A stretch of DNA of 33,805 bases, from contig JAJFFW010000012.1 of the NCBI GenBank assembly GCA_021776435.1, forward strand, positions 1 to 33,805. Direction: 5' to 3'. The position numbers and the translations under genes are program-made. Source of the stretch: Parvularculaceae bacterium. GTDB lineage: Bacteria; Pseudomonadota; Alphaproteobacteria; Caulobacterales; Parvularculaceae. The notes under the pieces are model-generated. The model saw only the letters and a program-made list of their open reading frames with translations. It searched no databases and was not told where the DNA came from. Shown piece by piece: positions 25,167 through 33,805 of the stretch; position 1 is the first letter of the stretch; each line of letters starts with the position of its first letter.

Positions 25167-26411
25167 ATGATTGATCGTTTGATAAAAAAAAGACCAAAAA
25201 ATATCGGCCTGGCCATCAGGAGGCTGATTGTATTTGTGCTGCCAGCTCTCGTCATTGTGGGCGCCATCGCGGGCAATTTGGTTATGGGAGCGTTTAAACC
25301 GGTTCCTGAAGAAAAAGATGAATCCATTAAAACGACGCCGGTAGTTGTTGCTGAAGCTGTATCTGAAGACGTGCGCCTGACCGTTAAAACCCAAGGGGAA
25401 GCAGCGCCACTCAGGGAAATCACTTTTTCCCCTCAGCTCAGCGGCAAGATAGTATTCATTTCACCAGAATTTATCGAAGGCGGCGCCTTTGAAAAAAACG
25501 ATGTCTTAATCCGTATCGACACCGCGGAATATGAATTTCGTGTTATCCAAGCGCAATCAAGCGTAGCGCAAGCGCGCAGCAGTTACGCGAGTGAGGAAGC
25601 CGAAGCCAAAATTGCCCGCAGTGATTGGGAGGAACTCGGTAAAGGTGAAGGCGCTTCGCTTGCCTTGCGTGAACCCCAAATGGCTGAAGCGGCGGCGCGT
25701 CTGGCCTCTGCCGAGGCCGCGCTTCGGGAAGCGGAACTCCAGCTCACGCGCGCGAGTATTCGCGCGCCATTTAAAGGCCGTGTGCGGTCGAAGTCAGTCG
25801 ATATCGGCGACTATGTGACCCCTGGCGCGCCCTTGGGCGAGATATACTCGTCTGATACGATGCGTATCGCGCTTCCACTTACGGATTCCGAGCTTGGACG
25901 GCTGGGTCTCCAAGTGGGCTTTCGTGAAACGGCGGACGCACTGGGCCCGAATGTTATCTTAACGGCGCTGGTCTCTGGAGCGCCTCGGACCTGGCGTGGC
26001 CGGATCGTGCGAACGGACAGCGCTTATGATCGTGAAACCCGCGTTCTGTTCGCTTTTGCGGAAGTGGATGATCCTTATGGGGCTGGCGCTGATGGTGACG
26101 CCCCGCTCGCGGCGGGCCTGTTCGTCACGGCTGAAATTGAGGGGCGTCAGATTAACAATGCTGTGGTTATTCCGCGCACGGCTCTGCGTGGTGAAGATGA
26201 AGTGTATGTTGCGCGCCAAGATGACACTCTTGAAATCCGTCATGTCGTGGTGGCGAGTTCTGATCGAACGCAGGCCATTCTCGTGGGCGGCGTACGCGCT
26301 GGCGAACGCGTGATTACGTCGCCTGTGCGTGGCGTAGCTGATGGGATGGTGATTGCTATTGCGGGGCTGGTTGATGGCGATACTGCAACCGTTGCGGCCA
26401 TAGAAAATTAG
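25167..26411 (+). CDS. RND efflux periplasmic adaptor (membrane fusion protein)
   Basis: The 414-residue adaptor has a basic N-terminus, one membrane segment (about residues 18-42, LIVFVLPALVIVGAIAGNLV) and the HlyD/AcrA-type body. The lipoyl half ITFSPQLSGKIVFISPEFIE is followed by a coiled hairpin rich in Ala/Glu and then IRAPFKGRVRSKSVDIGDYVTPG. Beta-barrel and membrane-proximal domains follow, with VIPRTALRGEDEVYV and ERVITSPVRGVADGM. It couples the inner-membrane pump to an outer-membrane channel. The ATG at 25167 is chosen; a GTG at 25146 in frame is possible. It is followed after 9 bases by the pump gene. No outer-membrane factor lies in the window. Confidence 0.92.
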   Translation: MIDRLIKKRPKNIGLAIRRLIVFVLPALVIVGAIAGNLVMGAFKPVPEEKDESIKTTPVVVAEAVSEDVRLTVKTQGEAAPLREITFSPQLSGKIVFISPEFIEGGAFEKNDVLIRIDTAEYEFRVIQAQSSVAQARSSYASEEAEAKIARSDWEELGKGEGASLALREPQMAEAAARLASAEAALREAELQLTRASIRAPFKGRVRSKSVDIGDYVTPGAPLGEIYSSDTMRIALPLTDSELGRLGLQVGFRETADALGPNVILTALVSGAPRTWRGRIVRTDSAYDRETRVLFAFAEVDDPYGAGADGDAPLAAGLFVTAEIEGRQINNAVVIPRTALRGEDEVYVARQDDTLEIRHVVVASSDRTQAILVGGVRAGERVITSPVRGVADGMVIAIAGLVDGDTATVAAIEN

Positions 26412-26420
26412 AGGTCCGTC

Positions 26421-29400
26421 ATGAATGGCGTCATATCCTGGTGGGCCAAGAATGGTGTTGCCGCAAATCTGTTAATGATCGCAATTTTAATTGCCGGCGC
26501 CATTAGTTTTTCCCGAATTGAACGTGAACTCGATCCGTATGTAGAATTGCCTGGCGCTCATATAACCGTTCAGTGGCTTGGCGCTTCACCTCAGGACGTG
26601 GAAGAACAAATCGTTGTCCGCATCGAAGAAGCCGTCAGCCGTGTGAATGGCATAGATCGTTTGTGGTCTCAGGCTAGTGAAGGCCTTGGAGAACTCTGGG
26701 TCATTGGCGATGATGATCTTGACGAGGCGAAATTTCTTCAGGATTTAAAACGCGAGATCGACTCCATCAGCACCTTTCCAGCCGCCGCTGAACCTGCTCA
26801 GCTTAATCTGTTCAGAAGTCAAAACGAAATTGTACGCATAGCTGTGCGCGGCAATGTCGATGAGCGCCTATTGAAGCGATATGCAGACAAAATCCGCCGC
26901 GAGATTGCGCTTTTGCCAAGCGTTCCTTCTGTTGGTCTTTTCGGCGTGCGCGAAGAAGAGGTCTCGATTGAAATCTCGGAAGAAGCGCTCCGTCGTTATG
27001 GGCTGACTTTTTCGGATATTGTGGAGGCTGTTCGCGGCACCTCCGTCAATATCTCCGCTGGCAATGTGCGCTCAGACCTTGGCGACATGCAGCTTCGAAC
27101 ACGTAAATTAGCGGATACCCAGGCCGACTTCGAACATATCATCATTCGTCAATTGGCAAATGGGGCTGTTGTTCACTTGAGCGATGTTGCGACGGTCAAG
27201 GACGGTTTTGAAGAAATTAATCTCCTCGCAACCGTTAATGGTGAGCGCACAATCCTTGTACAGGTAATGAGCGGGCCACGTATGGATGTCGTGAAAATTT
27301 CACGAGAGGTGTTCGAATATCTCGAAAAAGAGCGTGAGAACGCGCCTGCCGGTATATCTCTAACGGTGTGGGATAATCAGGAGGAGGCGTTTTCCGGTCG
27401 TATTGACACGATTTCATCAAATTTTATCACTGGACTCATTCTTGTACTGATTACGTTAATATTATTTTTGCGACCCATTATTGCATTTTGGGTTGCGGCA
27501 GGAATCGCGATCGCTTTCGCTGGCGGTATCGCTTTGCTGCCGATGTTTAATGTCTCCTTTAATATGATATCCAGCTTTTCCTTCTTGCTGGTGATCGGCG
27601 TTATTGTCGATGACGCTATTATCGTCGGTGAGGCAATCCATTCTAAGGTTGAAGATGGTGAGACCGGTGTTGAGGCTGCGATTAACGGCGCCAAAATGGT
27701 TATCATGCCTGTCGTGTTCGCCGTGCTAACAACAATGATCTTTTTTGCGCCGTGGATGTTTGTTGGTGGAGGAACAGCGGAATTCACACGGGCGATTTCA
27801 TTGGTCATTATCCTCGCCTTGACGTTCTCTCTGGTCGAATCGTTGATGATTTTGCCATCGCATTTGTCGCATCTCAAACCCGTAAGTTCAAAAAACAAGC
27901 TTATCAGGCTTCAAAATAAAATTGCTGATAGTGTGGTTTGGTTTGCACGCAATGTTTATCGCCCGGCAATTACAGCCGCAATCAAGAAAAGATACCTCAC
28001 GGCGATGTGTTTTGTAGCGGCGATGATCCTTTCGATTGGATTGCTGAGCAACGGTATTGTTCGGACGTCGTTTATGCCGGAGATTGAATCAGACCAAATT
28101 GAGATTACCGTCGATCTGCCGCAGGGAACGCCCTATGCGCGCACATTGGAAGTGCTTGAACAGATTCAAATCGCCGAAGGCAATCTCGTTGATGAGATCA
28201 ATGATTTGACCAACGGTGAAGGCGAGTTGATTGAGAACTGGTATACGCGCTCGCTCGATAATCAAGTTTTGGCGCTCGTTAAACTTGTTCCTCCTGAAAT
28301 GAGAACTTTGACGGCGAAGGAAACCGCTGAACGCCTGCGTGTCTTGATTGGTAATGTTCCTGATGCAGAAACGATCTCCGTTGAATATCAAAATAACAAT
28401 GACGGTCCGCCGATCGAGTATGTTTTGAATTCGAAAAGCCTTGAGGATCTGAACGCAGCAGCGGATGATTTGATGACGAAGTTACGCAGTTTCAGTGGTG
28501 TTTATAATGTGGTCAATGACACCCAATCTTCGACAGACGAATTGCGATTCGAACTCAAGCCGGGCGCCGAAGCGCTGGGCGTGACTACGGCGGATGTCGC
28601 ACGTCAGGTGCGCCAGGGGTATTACGGCGAGGAAGTGCAGCGGTTGCCGCGCGACGGTCAGGACGTGCGGGTCTTTGTTCGGTACCCTCGATCAGATCGG
28701 GAATCTTTGGACCATTTGAAAAACATGCGTATCCGCACCAATGATGGTCGCGAACTGCCACTCTATACGGTCGCTAATATAGAGTTCGCGGATGGCATAA
28801 CACGCATTCTACGTCGCGAGCGTCAACGTGCGGTGATCGTTAGTGCTGAAGTTGAATCGGAACGGATTGAAGAAATTCGTTCGGCGCTTTCGGAGGAGTT
28901 TTTTGCTGAGTTTGATGCGCGCCATCCCACCGTCACCCGTGGCAATATCGGCCGGGCGCAGGGACAAGCGGAATTTATGGCGGAAATTCTCATCCTCGGT
29001 CTTATCGCTATTGGGGTTGCGTATTTTCTGGTGGCGGTCGCTTTCAAATCCTATTTTGAACCGGTGCTCATCTTATTCGCTGCGATACCGTTTTGTTTTA
29101 CCGGCGCAATGGTTGGTCATTTGATCATGGGCCTTTCCTTATCGCTCTTTTCCTATCTGGGGATCATGGCGGCGGCCGGTGTCGCGGTGAATGACAATCT
29201 CGTATTTATTGATTACATCAACAAGTTGCGGGATAAGGGTATGGACGGAGCCGAAGCCCTGGTCGAAGCTGGAACAAAGAGATTTAGACCGATACTTCTG
29301 ACTTCGCTCACCACCTTTGTCGGTCTTTTGCCGTTGATGATGGAGCGTTCAATCCAGGCAAAATATCTTGTGCCTGTTGGCGTTGGCCTTTCTTTCGGTG

Positions 29401-29576
29401 TTCTCTTTGCATTGTTCGTAACGTTGTTCTTCGTACCGGCGCTTTATTCCATAGGCGCAGATATTCGACGGTTCTTCATCTATGTGATCAAAGGTGAAAA
29501 ACAGCCGGATTTTGATGCGGCGCTGAAATCAAAACCTGAATATGATCTGGGCGATACACAGCCGGCAACGTTGTAA
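26421..29576 (+). CDS. RND family efflux transporter permease subunit
   Basis: This is a 1051-residue inner-membrane pump of the AcrB/ACR_tran family. It has the first helix (ANLLMIAILIAGAISF), the large porter loop starting VQWLGASPQDVEEQIV, and a block of helices from about residue 335. The fourth helix carries VIGVIVDDAIIVGEAI, in which the two Asp residues take part in proton relay. The arrangement repeats in the second half, ending GVAVNDNLVFIDYIN and FRPILLTSLTTFVGLLPLM. The motifs resemble the less-studied HAE-1-like branch that pairs with a single adaptor. Substrates cannot be told. Its gene follows the adaptor gene in one unit and converges on the Lrp gene. Confidence 0.95.
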   Translation: MNGVISWWAKNGVAANLLMIAILIAGAISFSRIERELDPYVELPGAHITVQWLGASPQDVEEQIVVRIEEAVSRVNGIDRLWSQASEGLGELWVIGDDDLDEAKFLQDLKREIDSISTFPAAAEPAQLNLFRSQNEIVRIAVRGNVDERLLKRYADKIRREIALLPSVPSVGLFGVREEEVSIEISEEALRRYGLTFSDIVEAVRGTSVNISAGNVRSDLGDMQLRTRKLADTQADFEHIIIRQLANGAVVHLSDVATVKDGFEEINLLATVNGERTILVQVMSGPRMDVVKISREVFEYLEKERENAPAGISLTVWDNQEEAFSGRIDTISSNFITGLILVLITLILFLRPIIAFWVAAGIAIAFAGGIALLPMFNVSFNMISSFSFLLVIGVIVDDAIIVGEAIHSKVEDGETGVEAAINGAKMVIMPVVFAVLTTMIFFAPWMFVGGGTAEFTRAISLVIILALTFSLVESLMILPSHLSHLKPVSSKNKLIRLQNKIADSVVWFARNVYRPAITAAIKKRYLTAMCFVAAMILSIGLLSNGIVRTSFMPEIESDQIEITVDLPQGTPYARTLEVLEQIQIAEGNLVDEINDLTNGEGELIENWYTRSLDNQVLALVKLVPPEMRTLTAKETAERLRVLIGNVPDAETISVEYQNNNDGPPIEYVLNSKSLEDLNAAADDLMTKLRSFSGVYNVVNDTQSSTDELRFELKPGAEALGVTTADVARQVRQGYYGEEVQRLPRDGQDVRVFVRYPRSDRESLDHLKNMRIRTNDGRELPLYTVANIEFADGITRILRRERQRAVIVSAEVESERIEEIRSALSEEFFAEFDARHPTVTRGNIGRAQGQAEFMAEILILGLIAIGVAYFLVAVAFKSYFEPVLILFAAIPFCFTGAMVGHLIMGLSLSLFSYLGIMAAAGVAVNDNLVFIDYINKLRDKGMDGAEALVEAGTKRFRPILLTSLTTFVGLLPLMMERSIQAKYLVPVGVGLSFGVLFALFVTLFFVPALYSIGADIRRFFIYVIKGEKQPDFDAALKSKPEYDLGDTQPATL

Positions 29577-29635
29577 TTCAGACAGATCAATGAACTCACC
29601 CGTGAAGTGTTCTAAGCAGCAGGCCTGCGATAGTT

Positions 29636-30094
29636 TCAGATCGGCAATGCCGTCGTGAATTTATGTTCACGCAGTGCGATATTTGATGAAGCGGAGGCAA
29701 CACTGGGATGGGCCAAGATTGTATCCATCAAGAGCGCTTCATATACTTTCATGTCTTTAACGCGAATATTGAGAATATAGTCATTGGGCCCCGTTATAGA
29801 AAAGCACTGCATAATTTCGGGCGTCACCTCGACGAGTTTTTCAAAAAGGCTCCGATGTTTTGTGTCATGTGAGACAATGTTCACATAAACAAAGGCGCAA
29901 ATTGTGTGGCCGGTCTCCTCCGGGTTGAGAATCGTTACGCGACTCCGAATGATATTATTGGCTTCCAGTTCCTTCATCCGTCGCCAAAGCGTCGTGTGGG
30001 AGATGGATGCGATCTCCGCCAGTTGCTCGAGCGTGAGCGTCGCATCGGCCTGAATGGCGCGTAAAATATCGATATGAGATTTTGTAAGATTCAT
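29636..30094 (-). CDS. Lrp/AsnC family transcriptional regulator, BkdR-like
   Basis: The 152-residue regulator has the Lrp plan: N-terminal winged HTH (SHIDILRAIQADATLTLEQL, ISHTTLWRRMKELEANNII) and a C-terminal RAM effector domain (CAFVYVNIV, CFSITGPNDYILNIRVKDMK). Lrp-type proteins bind amino acids and bend DNA as octamers. It is divergent from the keto-acid dehydrogenase operon, as bkdR is from bkdA1 in Pseudomonas putida, so control of that operon by branched-chain amino acids is a fair inference. The ATG at 30094 fits the family start; an upstream TTG frame (30145) adds residues not seen in the family. Confidence 0.92.
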   Translation of the reverse strand: MNLTKSHIDILRAIQADATLTLEQLAEIASISHTTLWRRMKELEANNIIRSRVTILNPEETGHTICAFVYVNIVSHDTKHRSLFEKLVEVTPEIMQCFSITGPNDYILNIRVKDMKVYEALLMDTILAHPSVASASSNIALREHKFTTALPI

Positions 30095-30269
30095 CAGGTT
30101 GATAATAATTTCAATAAATAGACTAAAGCGCAAGGAATATTTCAATTATTTCCTTAATTTTGGGGTAATAACAAAGCAATTTTGACAAAAAGGATATAAT
30201 AGCGTTATTTCTTTGGGGAGCAGGCGCGGTTTAGCGCCGCGCTATTTCAGATCATAAGGTGGAACGAAA
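30095..30269. promoter_or_regulatory. Divergent regulatory region, Lrp-like gene / keto-acid dehydrogenase operon
   Basis: This 175-base AT-rich region contains TATAAT (30195-30200), a candidate -10 for the dehydrogenase operon. The TTGACA at 30182-30187 is only 7 bases away, too near to be its -35. TTATT/AATAA ends around CCTTAATTTTGGGG (about 30147-30172) are the sort of AT-rich partial symmetry that Lrp proteins bind, but this is weak evidence. A good ribosome site (AAGGTGGA) precedes the GTG at 30270. Confidence 0.4.
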
Positions 30270-32363
30270 GTGCCAAACATTCAGGCTGCCATTGAGATAT
30301 CACACCCTCAACACAATCACATCGATTCAGCATATGACTGGAAGCGCGTCGCTTATCTCATGCATTTATCGCGCGAACTGGACTCGTTGGAGGAGAGAAA
30401 ACTCGTTCCGGAAAGAAAAGTTCTTTATCAGTTTTCTGCTCGTGGTCACGATATGGCGCAAGTGCTTCTCGGCACTCAGCTGACCCACCAGCATGATGCG
30501 ATTTGTGGATATTATCGATCACGGCCGATACTTTTAACGTTGGGCGTTGATTTGGTTGAAGCGCTTGGGTCCTCAATGGCGCGCTCTGGCGGTTATTCTG
30601 ACGGGCGCGATATCGGCGTTGTCTTCAACTACCCAAATAAAAATGGCCCGTCCGCGTTGCCGATGTGCGGTGGTGTTGGCGCTCAATACACGCCAACGGC
30701 CGGATGGGCGCAGGCGCTGAAGTACCATAAAGAAACATTGCAAGATAAACGCTATGACCGTGCGATAGGCGTTGTGCTTGGCGGTGATGCATCTGTGGCG
30801 GCCAATGGTTTCTGGTCGGCTTTGACCATCGCCACGACACAGAAGCTGCCGATGTTGTTTTATATTGAAGATAATGGCTATGGCATATCTGTTCCGTCTG
30901 AATTCCAGACACCAGGCGCGAACATCGCAGCCAATCTAGCGAGTTTTACAAACCTGAAAACTCTGTCCGGTGACGGAACAAATCCGGTTGAAGCGTCTAA
31001 CCTTATCAAAGAAGCGGTCGATTATGTCAGAGAGTGGGATGGCCCCTGTTTGTTAAGGCTGAAGGTGCCGCGTCTCCAGGGACACAGTTTGCAGGATACA
31101 CAGGCTTATAAGTCAGAAGACTTCGTGAAATCCGAATGGGAATGCGATCCGTTGCCGAAACTCAAATCGCATCTCGTTCCGTCATTAATGGACGAGAACG
31201 AATGGAGCGCGATTGGAAAGAATGCATCAGATGCCGTCGAAGTTGCGCGAGAGAAAGCTGAGGCGATCGCAGTAAGCAAGCCGGAATCTGTGACGCATTA
31301 TGTGTTTTCCGAAGCCGAGCCCCAACTCATGGGCGGGTTACGCGGTGATGCAGCGCTCCCATCAGGAGATCCGACGCCGAGACCTGAAGGGTCTCGAATC
31401 AATATGGTGACGGCGTTGCGAAAAACGCTTGATCATGAGCTCACCCTCAATCCAAAAATGGTGGTTTTTGGTGAAGACGTTGGTCCGAAAGGCGGCGTGC
31501 ACGCGGTCACACTGGGTCTCAATGAAAAGTTTGGCGATGATCGCGTCTTTGACACCAGCCTTTCGGAAGAAGGAATCATCGGGCGCGCCGTCGGAATGGC
31601 TGTTGCGGGGCTTCTGCCTGTTCCCGAAATCCAGTTCCGAAAGTATGCGGAACCAGCAATCGAACAAATCAATGATTGCGGCTCGATGCGTTGGCGGACC
31701 CATAATCGTTTCGCCGCACCCATGGTTGTGCGCATGCCGATTGGTTATTATAAACGCGGCGATCCATGGCATAGTCAGACCAATGAAGTTCAATTCGTTC
31801 ATACTCCGGGTTGGAAAGTAGCGGTTCCTTCGAATGCGGAGGATATAGTCGGATTGCTGCGTTCAGCATTACGCGGCGACGATCCCGTCATGATGCTGGA
31901 ACATCGTGCGATGCTTGATGACCCCTGGGCGCGCCGGGCCTATCCGGGTGACGACTATGTTTTGCCGTTTGGCCAGGCAAATTTTACCAAAGAGGGAGAT
32001 GATATTACCATCGTTACCTGGGGAGCGATGGTGAAACGCTGTGAAGAGGCCGCCGTGGCTTCTGGACGCGGCGTTGACGTGATTGATTTACGCACACTCG
32101 TACCTTGGGACAAGGAAGCCGTCTTAAACTCAGTTCGAAAGACCAATCGTTGTCTGATCGTTCATGAAGATCTGCGGACGGGCGGATTCGGCGGCGAAAT
32201 AGCGGCAGTGGTGGCGGACGAAACATTCCTCGACCTCGACGCGCCGGTTTCGCGCCTGACTATGCCAGATATTCCAAGCCCGCATAACGCCATCCTGTTG
32301 AACAGTGTTTTGCCTGACGTCGAAACGATCCGCCAGAGGATCGATGAGCTTTGCACCTTTTAG
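30270..32363 (+). CDS. 2-oxoisovalerate dehydrogenase E1, fused alpha and beta subunits
   Basis: The 697-residue protein is the thiamine-diphosphate-dependent decarboxylase of the branched-chain 2-oxo acid dehydrogenase complex. Residues 1 to about 345 are E1-alpha: GHDMAQVLLG, YYRSRPILLTLG, and the ThDP motif GGDASVAANGFW to EDNGYGIS, with RLQGHS later. From about residue 378 comes E1-beta: INMVTALRKTLDHEL, VFGEDVGPKGGVHAVT, DTSLSEEGIIGRAVGMA, EIQFRKYAEPAIEQI and HEDLRTGGFGGEIA. In many bacteria these are two genes (bkdA1/bkdA2). The GTG start at 30270 has AAGGTGGA before it. The E2 gene follows after 14 bases. The choice of branched-chain over acetoin or pyruvate rests on the sequence's look and the Lrp neighbour. 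Confidence 0.9.
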   Translation: MPNIQAAIEISHPQHNHIDSAYDWKRVAYLMHLSRELDSLEERKLVPERKVLYQFSARGHDMAQVLLGTQLTHQHDAICGYYRSRPILLTLGVDLVEALGSSMARSGGYSDGRDIGVVFNYPNKNGPSALPMCGGVGAQYTPTAGWAQALKYHKETLQDKRYDRAIGVVLGGDASVAANGFWSALTIATTQKLPMLFYIEDNGYGISVPSEFQTPGANIAANLASFTNLKTLSGDGTNPVEASNLIKEAVDYVREWDGPCLLRLKVPRLQGHSLQDTQAYKSEDFVKSEWECDPLPKLKSHLVPSLMDENEWSAIGKNASDAVEVAREKAEAIAVSKPESVTHYVFSEAEPQLMGGLRGDAALPSGDPTPRPEGSRINMVTALRKTLDHELTLNPKMVVFGEDVGPKGGVHAVTLGLNEKFGDDRVFDTSLSEEGIIGRAVGMAVAGLLPVPEIQFRKYAEPAIEQINDCGSMRWRTHNRFAAPMVVRMPIGYYKRGDPWHSQTNEVQFVHTPGWKVAVPSNAEDIVGLLRSALRGDDPVMMLEHRAMLDDPWARRAYPGDDYVLPFGQANFTKEGDDITIVTWGAMVKRCEEAAVASGRGVDVIDLRTLVPWDKEAVLNSVRKTNRCLIVHEDLRTGGFGGEIAAVVADETFLDLDAPVSRLTMPDIPSPHNAILLNSVLPDVETIRQRIDELCTF

Positions 32364-32377
32364 GAACAGGATTTGAC

Positions 32378-33637
32378 ATGACCGAGATGATCGATGTTAT
32401 CGCTCCTGTTGAACAGGAAGGCACCAAAGCAATCGTCAAGAGTTGGTATAAAAAAATTGGTGAAACGATCGGGGAAGGGGACCCGCTTGTCGAACTGGAA
32501 ACCGATAAGGTCGCGGTCGAAGTGCCTGCGCCGGCGTCAGGCATCGTTTCTGAAATTCTGATTGATGCCGATTGTGAAGCGCAACCTGGCGCTGTCCTTG
32601 GGCGTCTGGACGGTGGCGGCGCCTTCAGCGGTGAGACGTCTGAGAAAAATGCCGCTTTTGTTTTGAAAGAGAGTGGCCCTGCCAGTCAGTCGCCTGAACA
32701 GGGCCCCAGTTTTAAGAGTACTGGAAAAGAACATCGCCTCTCCCCGTCTGTGCGCCGCCTTGTTCAAGAACATAACCTGGAACCATCCCATATAAGCGGC
32801 ACCGGCCGGGATAAGCGATTGACGCGCGGTGATGTGCAAGAGTTTCTGAAACAGCAAAACGCAAATGGTTCTGGGCCGTCAGTGGTCGCATTCTCAAAAT
32901 CGCAAGAGAATATTCCTGTCGATCAAAGTGAGCCCTGGTCTTTGCAACGGATCGGGCATGACTCCATGCGCCGGCGCATCGCTGAACACATGTCCATGTC
33001 GGTACAAACCGCCCCTCATGTGACGGCGGTGTTCGAGGCGGATTTTTCAGCGATCATTCACCATCGTAATGCGTATAAAGAAGAATATTTGAAAAAAGGC
33101 GCCAAGCTTACATTCACAACATACATCATAGCCGCGTGCGTAGAGGCCATGAAAGCGGCGCCGGCTGTCAATAGTCGTTGGTACAGCGACTATATTGATA
33201 TTTACAATGATATTAATATTGGTGTGGGAGTGGCCCTCGGTGAGAAGGGTCTCGTTGTGCCGGTTGTAAAGCAAGCGCAGGCACGGTCACATTTTGGTGT
33301 TTCGAAAGAGTTGCAGCGATTAACGGAAAATGCTCGCCAGGGGAAATTAGCTCTCGCGGATGTCCGTGGAGGAACGTTTTCCATCTCAAATCACGGCACT
33401 TCGGGCTCACTGGTCGCCTCGCCAATCATCATCAATCAGCCGCAATCTGCAATCCTTGGTGTCGGCAAGCTGGAAAAACGCGTTGTCGTGCGAACGGTCG
33501 ATGGCGTTGACGCCATGCAGATCCGTCCCATGGCGTTCGTCTCCCTGACCATCGACCACCGTGTTCTCGACGGCGCACAAACCAATGCGTGGTTAACCCG
33601 TTTCGTTGAAGTTCTTGAGAGCTGGCCCCACGAGTAA
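32378..33637 (+). CDS. Dihydrolipoamide acyltransferase (E2) of the branched-chain 2-oxo acid dehydrogenase complex
   Basis: The 419-residue E2 has one lipoyl domain at the N-terminus with lipoylated Lys in VELETDKVAVEVPAP. A Ser/Glu-rich linker and a peripheral-subunit-binding domain follow (SPSVRRLVQEHNLEPSHISG, GRDKRLTRGDVQEFL). The catalytic domain ends with DHRVLDGAQTNAW, which carries the active-site His and Asp of the HxxxDG motif. It moves the acyl group from E1 to CoA; the complex core forms from 24 such chains in this family. The ATG at 32378 has AGGAACAGG before it. E3 (lipoamide dehydrogenase) is not in the window and may lie just beyond. Confidence 0.92.
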   Translation: MTEMIDVIAPVEQEGTKAIVKSWYKKIGETIGEGDPLVELETDKVAVEVPAPASGIVSEILIDADCEAQPGAVLGRLDGGGAFSGETSEKNAAFVLKESGPASQSPEQGPSFKSTGKEHRLSPSVRRLVQEHNLEPSHISGTGRDKRLTRGDVQEFLKQQNANGSGPSVVAFSKSQENIPVDQSEPWSLQRIGHDSMRRRIAEHMSMSVQTAPHVTAVFEADFSAIIHHRNAYKEEYLKKGAKLTFTTYIIAACVEAMKAAPAVNSRWYSDYIDIYNDINIGVGVALGEKGLVVPVVKQAQARSHFGVSKELQRLTENARQGKLALADVRGGTFSISNHGTSGSLVASPIIINQPQSAILGVGKLEKRVVVRTVDGVDAMQIRPMAFVSLTIDHRVLDGAQTNAWLTRFVEVLESWPHE

Positions 33638-33805
33638 TTCGGATTGCCGCGCACCGGCGTCCGACTATCCGCTCTCGACCTACATTCTAAAACCCGCCTT
33701 GCCTGTCGCAAGCGCCAGATCCCGTGCGTAAAGTCGATTTCATTTTAGGGCTGCACAAACAGCAAAGATCATGGATCCGTCAGCGAGCAGTGAAATTCTT
33801 TGCAA

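Noticed and set aside
30182-30200. TTGACA followed by TATAAT before the dehydrogenase operon
   Set aside because: The boxes are separated by only 7 bases, too few for a sigma-70 promoter, so they were not called as a pair; only the TATAAT is mentioned as a candidate.
1-33805. CRISPR arrays, tRNA or rRNA genes, integrase or prophage genes, anti-phage systems
   Set aside because: I looked on both strands and saw no regularly spaced direct repeats, no cloverleaf-like tRNA ends and no recognisable defence or phage proteins. The only mobile-element traces are the RAYT remnant and palindromic repeats.

Overview
The window looks like a chromosomal segment of an alphaproteobacterium. The grounds are the arrangement of the phenylacetate genes, CysD/CysNC sequence character, PaaA-E order, a Grx4-type glutaredoxin and dispersed 'CATCCCGGA...GGATCC' palindromic repeats of the kind common in that class. 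This is judged by eye; no database search was possible. I see no tRNA, rRNA or CRISPR array.

Layout. (1) 1-7180, housekeeping and accessory genes: a neurotransmitter:sodium symporter-type transporter (minus strand), an M1 aminopeptidase lipoprotein (plus), a paraoxonase/SMP-30-like protein (minus), an aldo/keto reductase and a CGFS monothiol glutaredoxin (plus). A composite palindromic repeat lies between the peptidase and the paraoxonase-like gene. A decayed REP-associated tyrosine transposase, framed by two exact 27-bp inverted repeats, lies after the glutaredoxin. (2) 7179-10400, sulfate activation, minus strand: cysD then cysNC (ATP sulfurylase small subunit, and GTPase fused to APS kinase). 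CysD carries an unusual N-terminal helix-turn-helix-like domain, and palindromes of GGGATA/TATCCC type lie in its promoter region. (3) 10702-13435, minus strand: an AT-richer two-gene unit, murL then murD2. This is the alternative peptidoglycan route in which L-Glu is ligated and then epimerised on the nucleotide precursor. (4) 13592-24775, phenylacetate catabolism in two divergent arms. The minus arm is paaG, paaZ, paaK, an EthD-family gene and a frameshifted TetR/PaaR-like remnant. The plus arm is paaI, paaJ, then paaABCDE plus a sixth gene for a ferritin-like 'phenylacetic acid catabolic' protein. The same CGGTCGGTYAATT motif overlaps the core promoters in the paaG/paaI intergenic region and before paaA. 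(5) 25167-29576, an RND efflux pair (adaptor and permease). (6) 29636-33637, branched-chain keto-acid dehydrogenase genes: a divergent Lrp/AsnC regulator, a fused alpha-beta E1 and an E2; E3 is not in the window.

How the genes work together. PaaK makes phenylacetyl-CoA, PaaABC(D)E epoxidises it, PaaG isomerises the epoxide to the oxepin, PaaZ opens and oxidises the ring, and PaaJ performs thiolysis. PaaI rescues CoA from dead-end thioesters. paaF and paaH, needed for the last beta-oxidation steps, are absent here and must be supplied from elsewhere if the pathway is complete.

The most notable points are the HTH-CysD fusion with its candidate operators, the murL-murD2 pair, and the shared paa operator next to a broken local TetR gene.
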